Shown piece after piece: positions 23,166 to 32,693 of a DNA stretch of 64,000 nt. The notes below the pieces were generated by a model. That model saw only the letters and a program-made list of their open reading frames with translations, did not search any database and was not told where the DNA came from. The first letter of the stretch is position 1. Every line of letters starts with the position of its first letter. The translations under genes and the position numbers were made by a program. The stretch spans positions 744,001 to 808,000 of the forward strand of contig NZ_OZ026449.1 of NCBI RefSeq assembly GCF_964019505.1. The letters are read 5' to 3'. Source of the DNA: TIUS-1 sp964019505. GTDB lineage: Bacteria; Bacillota_I; Bacilli_A; Mycoplasmatales; Mycoplasmataceae.

Positions 23166-23357
23166 TTACTTTGATTTATATTTTCTTTTTAATAATTTCA
23201 TTTCAGTGTCAATAATTTTCAATTCGTTTTTCTTTTGTTTTAAAACAAGTTTTAATTGTTTTAACTCTTCAATAGTAGAACTAATTTCATTTTGTTTATT
23301 AATTTTGTTTTCTTTGATTATGTGCTTTTCGTCAAGAAATAAGTCTTTATCTAACAT
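23166..23357 (-). CDS. Small coiled-coil protein, 63 aa
   Basis: Unrecognised. The 63-residue chain is almost entirely helical and highly charged: KKNELKIIDTEMKLLKRKYK at the end, with EELKQLKLVLKQ before it. It is a likely coiled coil with no signal peptide. AGGAG precedes ATG, and a strong terminator follows the stop. It lies 10 bases downstream of the Pro-rich repeat membrane protein gene and is probably cotranscribed, so it may be its cytoplasmic partner. Confidence 0.65.
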   Translation of the reverse strand: MLDKDLFLDEKHIIKENKINKQNEISSTIEELKQLKLVLKQKKNELKIIDTEMKLLKRKYKSK

Positions 23358-23367
23358 GTGTGTACTC

Positions 23368-24837
23368 CTATTTAATTCTAGAAAGAATTTTTTTTCTTAA
23401 TTCATCTCTATATGCATCTGCTGCAGCTTGTGCGTTTGTGTTATTTTTAGCAGGCGTTGCCGCATTTGGAGCTTTTGCTAATTGAACAATTGGTTCAGGT
23501 GATTTTGGTTGTTCAAAGTTTGATTGAGGAACTTTTTTTGCAAACGGTTGTTTATAAACCGGTGCTGGTTTAGATTTTGGATGGAAGTATAGTTCTTCTT
23601 CTGAATATTGAGGTGCATGTGTAAGCTGTCTCAACATTTCAATCCTTTCTTCTCTAGATCTTGAAATTTGTTGTGGTTGTGGTTCGTTAATGTATATAGG
23701 TTCGGGTTGAACTGGTACAAAAACTAATTCAGTTTTTGGTATGAAAACAGGTTGTGGTTGTGGCACATAAACTGGTTCAGGTGTTGGTATAAAAATTGTT
23801 TGTGGTTGTGGCACGGGTTGTGGTTGAATTGGTTCTGGGATTGGTTGGTATGGTTCGTAGTGTGATTTTGCGTTATTTATAACTTCCATCATATCAACCG
23901 GTTCGGGTTGTGGAATATATATTGGTTCGGGTTGAATTGGTTCTGGGATTGGTCGGTATGGTTCGTAGTGTGATTTTGCATTACTTAACATATCAACAAA
24001 ATTAACTTTTGGTTCAAATTCTGGTTCTGGGATTGGTTGGTATGGTTCGTAGTGTGATTTTGCATTACTTAACATATCGTCAAATTTAACAGCTTTTTCT
24101 TCTTCTACTGCTGCTGGTTCTTCAACTTCTAATATTGGATCGAAGTTTGGTACAGCCGATTCTTCAACTATTGGGTTTTGTTCGTTGACCATATCTTCAA
24201 AACTAACTTCATTAGAAAAGCTAATTGGTGAAACCACTTCTTCTATTGGTGTTGGTTGCACAAAAACGTGGTTATCCATATCTTCGATTTCGCTTAATTC
24301 ACTTACAATCTCTGCTACGTGTGTTGGTTCTTCAGCTGACTGTAAAGCGTCAAATATTGGCTCACCAACTTCTTCTTCAATACCTTCAGATATTAGTGCA
24401 ATTGAACCTTTGTTTGGTATTGATGAAACCATAATTAAAGTTACTAAAACAATTAATGCAACAGCAATCATAAAGTATGTTAATGTTAGTGCCGTTACCA
24501 CAATTGTAAGAATATATATTGCAATTGATACAGCTCCGACTTTCGGTATCTTACCATGTCTGTTTGTTTTTTTCTTTTTCTTAAATGACCCAATCAAGTG
24601 TATGAATGTCATAAGAGTTGCAAGCACCATAGCTGCAAAACAAACATAATTCCAATTTTTTAATAACTCACTTGAAATTAGTTTGATTGGTGAGTTTGAT
24701 GATCAACCTTTTAATGTCCATGTCATTAGTTCTAAGTATCATCCAGCATTAATTAAATCTGGTAAAAAGATAATTAATCCAAAAAATGTAGTCACTACCA
24801 ATAACAATATAAACGGAATGATTAATATTTTACGCAT
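23368..24837 (-). CDS. Pro-rich repeat membrane protein, 489 aa
   Basis: Four hydrophobic segments lie in the first 150 residues (about 3-25, 62-84, 105-122 and 125-140). They are followed by an acidic then proline/glutamine-rich tail of about 340 residues. The tail holds three copies of NAKSHYEPY-(Q/R)-PIPEP preceded by D-M-L or a related triplet, and a run of P-x-P-E/Q-P-V/I-Y-x-P units (about residues 330-400). The end is basic (RDELRKKILSRIK). Such membrane-plus-Pro-rich proteins resemble cytadherence or cytoskeletal proteins of other Mollicutes, but no homology is claimed. GGAG precedes ATG at 24837. TGA-Trp codons occur in the N-terminal part. Confidence 0.8.
23840..24075. repeat. Three in-frame DNA repeats in the Pro-rich protein gene
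   Basis: A unit of about 55 bases, containing TTGGTATGGTTCGTAGTGTG, occurs near 23848-23868, 23950-23970 and 24038-24058. Each encodes the NAKSHYEPY-PIPEP unit. The high DNA identity suggests recent expansion or exchange. Confidence 0.8.
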
Positions 24838-24871
24838 AAATTTTCTCCAATATATTTATATATAATATATA

Positions 24872-25366
24872 TTACCTTAAAAATGTACCCAATAATGAAT
24901 TAAATATTCTAGACGGTTTGTCAGACAGCCTCTTTGTATAATAGATTTTATCTTCATCTAAGATTGTTTTAAACAAATCTAAGTCATCTTTATAAGCTTC
25001 ATTGTGTAAATTTGCGCTTGTCGAATAAAGTGGTCCTACTTTTTCAATTATATTTGCTAGATTCTTTTCTCTAACAATTCTAACCGCTTGAAATGGTTCA
25101 CCTTTTTGTGCAACACCAATAACAGTTGTCGGTGTATAAGATTCCAATACTTCACTACTCTCTTCGTCGGTGTGTATTCACCTTCTAGCCATTTTTATAC
25201 TAGATACCAATATTATTAATTCTTGGTTCACATCTCTTTTTTTAATTGTGTTAATTTTTGCTTTATTTTCATCAGTAACAGTTGAGGTCAAACCGTAAAT
25301 TGTATCTGTTGGTAAAATTAATACTTCATTTTTTCTTAATTGTTCAATTATCTTTTCAATGTTCAT
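24872..25366 (-). CDS. tsaC: TsaC/YrdC threonylcarbamoyl-AMP synthase, 164 aa
   Basis: Makes L-threonylcarbamoyl-AMP for the t6A37 modification of ANN-decoding tRNAs. The N-terminal block LPTDTIYGLTSTV and following IKKRDVNQELIILVSS are the YrdC signature. The later GPLYSTSANLHNEAYKDD is the family's STSAN motif. At 164 residues it is the short, single-domain form. The start ATG at 25366 overlaps the upstream stop in TAATG; an ATG nine bases earlier is less likely. One TGA codon encodes Trp. Confidence 0.88.
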
Positions 25367-26811
25367 TAGTATCATTCCTCGTCTTCAAAGTAGTGTGTTG
25401 ATGTATTTGTTCTAATAAGTGTCGTGTGCGCTCTAAAGACACGTATTAATACAATTGTGATTATTAGTAGTGCAAGTAAACTTACGATTAATAAGGCAAT
25501 CAATTCAACACCAATGGGTCAACCAAAGTTGAAACTACCATCAGGGTTAATGCTCCCTATTCCACACAGTTCTTTTATATGATCAATGCTGTTTGTTAAA
25601 TTTCATTTTGCCGGTGTTTCAAAAATCAATTTGTTTATATCACCTATATTATTATTTCATGTTGTGCTTGCTCTTGAAAGCAGAAACATTGAATAGAAGT
25701 TAACTGTAACCAAGATTGAAGAAAGTGTAATCAACGCAAATGATTGAGTTCCTACAACTTTGTCTTCTACGTTTCAGTTTCTAACAAAGTAAATTGGCAT
25801 AACAAATAACATTGAAATAACACCCATTATCATGGCTGTTTGAACCGTAATAACATTCAGGTTATTTATTTCATCATCTGAAATATGACCAATAATAGTT
25901 TTAACATCATCATTTTTAACCCAAGTTAATAAGTCACTTAAATATAAGTTTCATGAAAACATTGAACCAAGTGATGAACTGCGGTTTAGTACAGATCCAA
26001 TATAGATAACTTGTGGAAGCACTATTATAAATACCAATATGAATACCCACAAGCAAATGTTTCTTTGGTTTAATATTGTAATTTTAGTAAATAAGTTGTG
26101 TAACTTGTTTTTACCAATGTATCCTTTTTTTGTTTTTATATCAATTTGTTCTGATACAATTGCATTTTCAGTAGTTAGTGCCGCATGATCAAAGAAGGTT
26201 TTTGAATACACTGCAGTAATAACGACAACTTTAAGCAATGATATAATCCATCCTAAAGATTTTGTACTTCATGCAAAGTGTTTTGATGATTCATTTTGGT
26301 TAAATAATTCTTTAACTGCATTTGTAAGGTTCTCATCATTTGATCCTTTCTCAATTTCATCCACTACTCCCTCGGTAGTTATGTAGTTTACTAATTTTGT
26401 TAGTTTGTCATACGATACTTCAGACGCTGTCATTGAAATTAGTGCACATACAATAAAAAATAATGTGATCATCAAAATTGGAAATGTAAATTTAAATTGC
26501 TTTTTTGATTTTGTTAGCATGAATGGTGATGCCAAAAACACCGTTAAACCAGTGATAAATAAACCAAAACCCAATCAAACAGATAGTTGTATTTCGTTAG
26601 GAGTTATTGTTAAGTTTTCTCCAAAACCCTTATCGAAAGCTTCATAGTTTTTTAAATATATATCGAGTGTTGGGCTTGAATAAACTATTCCAATAAAAAT
26701 TAAGTTAGTTACAAATATTGCCAATATAATTCCTGCACTATAAAAAATAGTTTTGCTAAAAACTTTCTTAGTTTCTTTATCGATTGAATTTTTTTGGAAG
26801 TTGTATTTCAT
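25366..26811 (-). CDS. Polytopic membrane protein, 481 aa, unknown
   Basis: About eight transmembrane helices: near residues 20-42, 80-100, 110-130, 180-200, 245-265, 305-328, 345-365 and 435-465. Hydrophilic loops lie after TM1 and TM3, and a short C-terminal tail ends HYFEDEEWY. Several TGA codons are read as Trp, including the penultimate residue. It is not a recognised transporter family. It sits between prmC and tsaC and is coupled to tsaC by TAATG; whether it is functionally linked is unclear. The Shine-Dalgarno is weak (AAAAGA). Confidence 0.75.
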
Positions 26812-26841
26812 TTTCTTTTGTCTTTAAACTATTATATATTT

Positions 26842-27597
26842 TTATATCTTAATAACAAAATATCTATAGTGGTTTGAGTAATCCTTTTTGAATTCAATGT
26901 CATAATCAACGAATAATTTTTGAAGTTTCTCTTTTTGTTCAAAACCAAATTCACAAATAATTATTGAGCCGTTCTTTGTTATTGTTTCTATTTTATCTTT
27001 CAGTTGTTTGTAAAAGAATATGCCCTCATCTTCTGCAAATAAAGCAATGTGAGGTTCATTGTCCTTGACGCTTTTTTCAATATTTTTATCTCTGATATCA
27101 ATGTACGGTGGATTGATGATTAACACATCAATAATTAGATTCCTTTCAATTATTCAATCCAAATAGTTTGATTCTATTAGTTCAATGTTTGATTTGATTT
27201 TTTGACTGTTTGTCTTTGCCACGCTTAGCACATCAATTGAAACATCAGAACAAAATACTTTGTTACCAGTTTCATTTGAAATAGATATTCCGATACAACC
27301 ACTACCCGTGCATACGTCTGCGATAATTTTATTTTCTAATTTGAGTTTGCAAACATAATCTACAATTAGTTCTGTTTCAAATCTCGGTATCAAAACGTCT
27401 TTATTAACAGTGAATCAATTTTTATAAAAAAATCTATTTTCAATAATATAACTAAATGGTTTAGTTCCATATTCTTGATTAACTCTTTCAATAATTCCCT
27501 CTTTGTCGGGATTGTCTAACAAAAAAGAAAACAATGTATTTAAATCGTTTTCTTTTATATTGACACTTAATTTACTTTTCAATATTTGCTTTGTCAT
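26842..27597 (-). CDS. prmC: PrmC/HemK release-factor glutamine methyltransferase, 251 aa
   Basis: Methylates the Gln of the GGQ motif of RF1 using S-adenosylmethionine. It has the SAM-binding IADVCTGSGCIGISIS (about residue 95) and the substrate motif NPPYID (about residue 160). Two TGA codons encode Trp. At 251 residues it is slightly shorter than most homologues (about 280). ATG at 27597 overlaps the prfA stop in TAATG, so the enzyme and its substrate are translationally coupled. Confidence 0.92.
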
Positions 27598-28676
27598 TAC
27601 TTGTTAAGCTCGATAAGTCTTTTTTGTTCATCTTTAGTTAAAGCTTCAATAACTTCTTCAATGTTACCTTCCATTACTTGATCTAATTTTTGGAGTGTTA
27701 AATTAATACGGTGGTCAGTTACTCTGTTTTGACCATAGTTATATGTTCTGATTTTTTCACTTCTATCACCAGTACCGACAGCATTTTTTCTCAATGCATC
27801 CGCTTCACCTTGAGCTTTTAATTGCACGGCTTCATACACACGTGCTCTAAGCATTGTCATGGCAATATCTTTGTTATCATGTTGACTGCGCCCATCTTGT
27901 GATGCTGCAACGATTCCAGTTGGTAAGTGAGTCACCCTAACGGCTGAATCAGTTGTATTAACATGTTGTCCACCAGCTCCACCTGATCTATATGTATCAA
28001 CTCTTAGATCACTTGTTTTGATATCAATTTCAACTTCTGACATTTCTGGCAATACAGCAACTGTCGCTGTTGAAGTTTGCACTCTACCTTTTGATTCTGT
28101 TTTTGGAATACGTTGTACACGGTGTGAACCAGATTCAAATTTTAATTTTGAATACACTTTCTTACCTTTTATCATTGCAGAAATTTGGGTAAACCCACCA
28201 GCGGCCGATTCATACTGATCAAGTACTGTAAATTTTCATCCTAATTTTTCACCATATCTTGAATACATTCTATAAAGATCACCTGCAAAAATGTTCGCTT
28301 CATCGCCACCAGCTGCTCCACGAATTTCAATGATTACATTTTTTTCATCATTTGGATCTTTTGGTAAAAGTGAGGCATTAATTTCAATTACTAATGTTTC
28401 AATTCTTTCTAAACATTCATCAATTTCCATTTGAGCCATTTCTTTTAACTCACCATCTTTTTCTGACTTTAATAAAATCCTAGCATCAGCCAGCGTTTCC
28501 TTTACATGTTTGTATTCAATATATTTTTCACATGTATCAATGATTGCTCCACGTTCTTTGTTAAGTCTCTTTATGTTTTCGACATTAGCTAAAATTTGAG
28601 GATTTCCTAAATCCCCATCAATTTTATTTAATTTTTGAAGCATTAGTTCTAATACTTCAATTGTTCTTTTGTCCAT
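27597..28676 (-). CDS. prfA: Peptide chain release factor 1, 359 aa
   Basis: Terminates translation at UAA and UAG. The anticodon-mimic tripeptide appears in QRIPKTESKGRV (the P-x-T position), and the catalytic GGQ is in GGAGGQHVNTT. The length is canonical. One TGA codon is read as Trp (GEKLGWKF), so the gene itself relies on UGA decoding. No RF2 is present in the window, as expected when UGA is sense. It precedes prmC with a 1-base overlap and follows tdk by 12 bases. Confidence 0.96.
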
Positions 28677-28688
28677 AATCTTCCTTAA

Positions 28689-29324
28689 TTATTTTTTCTT
28701 CTTTTTAGTGTCTGGCTTTACATAGCAATGTCTGCATCTTGCTTCATAACTATCTTGACCAGATATTAACACCAGTGGTCCCTCTGTGTCCCTCACAGGA
28801 GCCCCATTTACTAAACGTTGTGTTCTATTTGCGTGTCCACCACATTGTGAACATAGTGCAGATAATTTCTCAACGTATTCAGCTAATGGTAATAATTCAA
28901 ATACATTTTTGAATGGGTCAGATTTGTAATCTTTGTCTAGTCCGTTTGCCACAATGATGTATCCATCATTTGCAAGTTTTTCTACCAAGTCAACAATTCC
29001 TTTATCAAAAAATTGAAGTTCATCGATTCCAATTACATCGAATCTTTTGTTAGCATCAAACTCTTTTTCTTTTTCTTTTAGTATTTTGTATAATGCTTTC
29101 GAATCCTTAACTGGGTGAGCTGAGTGTGAAATACCGTGATGTGTTTGAACACTATCATCACTATATCTTTTATCAATCTCTGGTTTAAAAACAATAATAG
29201 CTTTCTTACCAAATTTGTATCTTATTAATCTTCTAATGAATTCTTCAGTTTTACCTGCAAACATACATCCAACGATTAGTTCAATTCATCCCATTTTATT
29301 CATTCTTTCTGGTCCAGATCCCAT
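28689..29324 (-). CDS. tdk: Thymidine kinase, 211 aa
   Basis: A type II thymidine kinase for pyrimidine salvage. The P-loop is VGCMFAGKTEE near residue 20, and the catalytic region GIDELQFFD is near residue 100. Structural zinc ligands occur as CSQCGG and CRHCY. The C-terminal KPDTKKKKK tail is basic. I start at ATG 29324 (MGSGPERMNK) because AAAGGAG sits 8 bases before it, inside the end of nrnA. One TGA (GWIELIVG) encodes Trp. Confidence 0.95.
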
Positions 29325-29328
29325 GTTG

Positions 29329-30267
29329 TTAAACTCCTTTTAAAATATTATTTAGTTCTTTGTTGAAGTTATCTCAAGTTCCGATTTCACATGCTGCAGC
29401 CAATGTGTGACCACCGCCACCATATTTTTTTGCAATTAGTGACACATCTTTTTTTCTACTTCTGAATGAAACTTTTACAATTCCATTTTCATTTTCGTAA
29501 GCAAGAAATCATGTTGAAATTTCTTTAGTTCCAGACATTATACTCAATGCACTCTTCGCTGCTTCAATATTGATTATTCCATAATAGTCATTTTTTTTCA
29601 CACACAAATAAGCATATTCTTTCTTTTCATTGTAAATAACGTTTTCACTTATTTTTTGTAATCATTTTTTTAAATTTAGATCTGTCAAATATAGATCATC
29701 ACTTATTTTTGTAATATCAATTCCTGTAGATAATAAAATTTTTGCAGCTTCAAATGTTTCTGCACTTGTGTTCTTAAATAAGAATCTACCTGAATCAGTT
29801 AATAGACCTCTATAAAGAAATTCAGCCGCCTCTTTTGTTATTCTTAAGTTCATCTCATCTGCTCAAATTGTAACAACCTGAGTACACGCAATTGATTGTG
29901 GGTCAACTAAAAAGTTATCACCAAAATCATGAACATCATATTTATGGTGATCAATCTTAAATATTTCTTTTACTAAATCTAATTTATCAAAATCAATTCT
30001 TGCTTTGTTTGCAACATCAACTGTTAGCAATATTGATTTTTTTATTTCATCTTCTGTTAGTTTAAAGTCGTAAGGTTCACTTTCAATTTTAGATCCAACT
30101 ATGAATACTTTTTTGTTTTTGAAATTCTCTTCAATAATTAACTTAAGACCTTCAGCACTACCTTGCGCATCCCAATCTGGCATTACGTGTTTTGCAATAA
30201 TGATTAATTCAAATTCGTTAATTTTGTTTATTAAATTTTGATATTCATTTTTAAATTGAACACTCAT
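29329..30267 (-). CDS. nrnA: DHH/DHHA1 phosphoesterase, NrnA-like, 312 aa
   Basis: Probable nanoRNase or pAp phosphatase that degrades short oligonucleotides. The N-terminal DHH domain has MPDWDAQGSAEGL and the diagnostic FKIDHHKYD. The C-terminal DHHA1 domain has VSFRSRKKDV and GGGGHTLAAAC. The length fits the MgpA/NrnA family of Mollicutes. Several TGA codons encode Trp. It is followed by tdk after 4 bases, and tdk's ribosome-binding site lies in its last codons. Confidence 0.9.
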
Positions 30268-30277
30268 GCCTTACCTC

Positions 30278-32113
30278 TTAGATTACTTTTATAATTCCTG
30301 ATAGTGAAATATATACCTTTATAATTTCACCAACTTCGTATTTATTTGTACTTGGTACTATTAATTTTACTCCATCATCGGTTTCACATTTGTAATATAA
30401 ATTCCCTTCTTTAGGAACTTGAACTACATTTAATTTAACTCGTAATAATTCACTGTTGGTTTTTTTCTTTTCCAAACTAATTGAATGTGGATCAATATAA
30501 ACAAATCCGAAATTTTTATATTTGTTTCCAAGCGTGTCTACAAAACTTGATTCAAGCATTGTAATATTTTTATCTTCTTTTGTATACGGTATTTTGTTGT
30601 ACTCACCTAGTGAATTTTCAACCGTCTTGTATTTATTTATCAAGTGCTCACGTAATGTAATTTCTTTTAATTCATTACGTGAATTTTCAAATAATGAATT
30701 TGGAACAAATTCATCAATTGTAAAATAATCATCTATAACTATTATTGATTTATCAGTTTCTCTATTAATCATATTTTTAAATACAACATTTAGAGCTTTT
30801 CTATCAGTTTCATTTAAGTGTGAAACCATGTTGTATATAACTATGTTGTTTGCACCCAACAAAAACATTGAAACAATTTTTATATAAATCGAATATAGAC
30901 TCGAGTTAATCATTATCTTTCTGGTGTCTATTTCTAGTTTAATAGAAATTGCACTTACTTGTTTTTGAACCTGGTTGAATACACTTGATATTTTATTCAT
31001 CAATATGTTTTTGTAGTTATCAAAGTTTTCCTGTGTACCAAATGTTATCTCATTATTTTTTACTTTGAAATGATAACTATGAATTCATTCTTGAATTTTA
31101 ATTTTTAAACCAAGTACATCTTCTGTTAGATTTTCGAAAATTACTTTTTCTTGTTTTTGAACAAAATCTTTTCTTTCTTTTTCGTTGATTACAATTCATG
31201 GACAAAGATCTGAAACTTTTTTAATTGGACTTCTCTTTTTCTTTGAAAATTGTTGAAGGATTTTTGACGTTAGTACATTCAATACTTTTATTTCAGATGC
31301 AATTTTATTTTTCAAATAAGAAACTTCTAGGTCTATTTTTTTTAACTCTCTAATAACAATTCAGTTAGTTTCTTTGTATTGAAAAAACTTACTTAATGAT
31401 TTTATATTTTTATCTTGCTTAGCTTGATATTCACACGAACATGAAAATCTCATATCGTTAATTGAGTGAATCTTATCTCAAAGACTTTGAAAAAAAATAA
31501 TTGACAATCGGTTTTGCTTGATTCTTTCATATGTTCTTCAATATTCTTTTAATCAGTTTGACAAAATTGTATTCGAGTTAATACTGTCTTCGTTTTTTAT
31601 CATTGATAAATTTCTTTTATTTATTGAATTAGTAAATCTTTCCAAGTCACTTGTTTCAACCTCAATTGATGTTTTGATTCAATTAGTAATGCTCTTATCG
31701 ATTTTATCTTTCAATAAAGTTTCGTTAATATTTTTATTTGATTTTTTATAACTTAAGAAAGTGTATTTGTTTTCATAGTATCTAGATTTCAATAGTTTAT
31801 ACGCGTTTAAGTTTGCTTTAACTGAAAAATAATATATTAATTCCTTTGGAACAAATCGTGTTCAAAAACCGTCTGCTTTAGCACTTACCACACGACGCTT
31901 GGTTCAAGATCTATTTAACCTTTCTTCATCATCAATTTCAAATGTACCCTGTGCAATATCATATTTCCCACTTAAAGCATTTAAGATGTGTTTTGATTCT
32001 TTGTGGTTAGTTGAAATCAAGTATTTAACTTCGTTTGTATCAACATTAAAATTTAGCTTTTGAGGGCTAAATTTTTTGTTACTATACTTTAAATCGACAA
32101 TTTTGAAACTCAT
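30278..32113 (-). CDS. Degenerate ABC-ATPase-like protein, 611 aa
   Basis: The N-terminus (MSFKIVDLKYSNKKF ... VKYLISTNHKESKHILNALSG) has the order of strands and helix of an ABC ATPase, but the Walker A GxxGxGK(S/T) is replaced by STNHKESK. Near residue 425 the stretch NNIVIYNMVSHLNETDRKAL occupies the place of Walker B/D-loop (normally DEPTxxLD), with the acidic pair lost. Between lies a long Lys-rich helical insert of about 300 residues. The C-terminal 100 residues are beta-rich (VKLNVVQVPKEGNLYYKCE), perhaps an OB/TOBE-like module. I infer a catalytically inactive ABC relative. Many TGA codons encode Trp. No Shine-Dalgarno is visible at 32113, so initiation may be leaderless. It is divergent from rpmE. 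Confidence 0.7.
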
Positions 32114-32187
32114 ATATACATTTTAATATATTAGTTATACATTAAGTATTTAAATAAAAAATATATGCAATGTAAAACAAATTAGCA

Positions 32188-32193
32188 TATAAT
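32188..32193 (+). promoter_or_regulatory. Probable -10 box of rpmE
   Basis: A consensus TATAAT lies 26 bases before the rpmE start, followed by AAAGGAG. The -35 region is poor (ATGCAA at about 32165). Confidence 0.5.
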
Positions 32194-32219
32194 AATTTTA
32201 TTGTAAAAGGAGATTTATC

Positions 32220-32666
32220 ATGCCAAAACAAAATATACACCCAAAGTACTTTAATGAAGCTACATTCGTTTGTGTAACATGTAGTTCAAAATTCGATATG
32301 GGAACAACTTTATCTGCAGAGGTAAGAGTTGATACTTGTTCAAAATGTCACCCATTCTACACAGGTAAACAAACATTTGCGAATGCAGAAGGACGTGTTG
32401 AAAAATTCAAAGAAAAATTTGCTAAAAAAGATGCAATGGCAACCGCTCCAAAAACAACAGTGTCAAAAACTGACAATAAAAAAGTTCAAAAGCAAACTGT
32501 TGTTACAGACTTGAGTGATTTAAAAGAATTCAACAAAGCAATGGCAACTGAAGCTAAAGTTGAAGCTAAACCAGCAGCAAAAAAAGCAGAAACAAAAGTT
32601 GAAGCTAAACCAGCAACAAAAAAAGCAGAAACAAAAGTTGAAGCTAAACCAGCAGCAAAAAAATAG
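32220..32666 (+). CDS. rpmE: Ribosomal protein bL31 with Lys/Ala-rich tail, 148 aa
   Basis: Large-subunit protein bL31. The core (residues 1-65) has the IHPKYF start, two Cys pairs for zinc (CVTC and CSKC) and the signature HPFYTGKQ. A typical bL31 is 70-100 residues. This one continues for about 80 more, ending in three near-identical units of VEAKPAAKKAETK type (residues about 110-148) that give a basic, Ala/Lys/Glu-rich tail. AAAGGAG precedes ATG. It is a single gene divergent from the degenerate ABC protein and convergent with the FtsX-type gene. Confidence 0.95.
   Translation: MPKQNIHPKYFNEATFVCVTCSSKFDMGTTLSAEVRVDTCSKCHPFYTGKQTFANAEGRVEKFKEKFAKKDAMATAPKTTVSKTDNKKVQKQTVVTDLSDLKEFNKAMATEAKVEAKPAAKKAETKVEAKPATKKAETKVEAKPAAKK
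32563..32664 (+). repeat. Tandem repeats encoding the bL31 tail
   Basis: A 39-base unit containing GTTGAAGCTAAACCAGCA is repeated about 2.6 times, with two or three base differences, up to the stop codon of rpmE. Confidence 0.85.
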
Positions 32667-32690
32667 TCCCATTAAAGGACTATTTTTTTA
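32658..32690. terminator. Bidirectional terminator between rpmE and the FtsX-type gene
   Basis: A stem AAATAGTCC / GGACTATTT with loop CATTAAA. A T-run follows on the plus strand, and A-rich sequence precedes it, so it can serve both convergent genes. Confidence 0.8.
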
Positions 32691-32693
32691 TTA

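Noticed and set aside
23840..24075. CRISPR-like spacing of repeats
   Set aside because: The repeats are in frame, encode a regular peptide unit and lack constant-length spacers or cas genes.
24185..24649. Open frame of 154 codons on the plus strand
   Set aside because: It is the complement of the Pro-rich protein's acidic and membrane region, and the Ser/Thr/Ile-rich product has no start signal.
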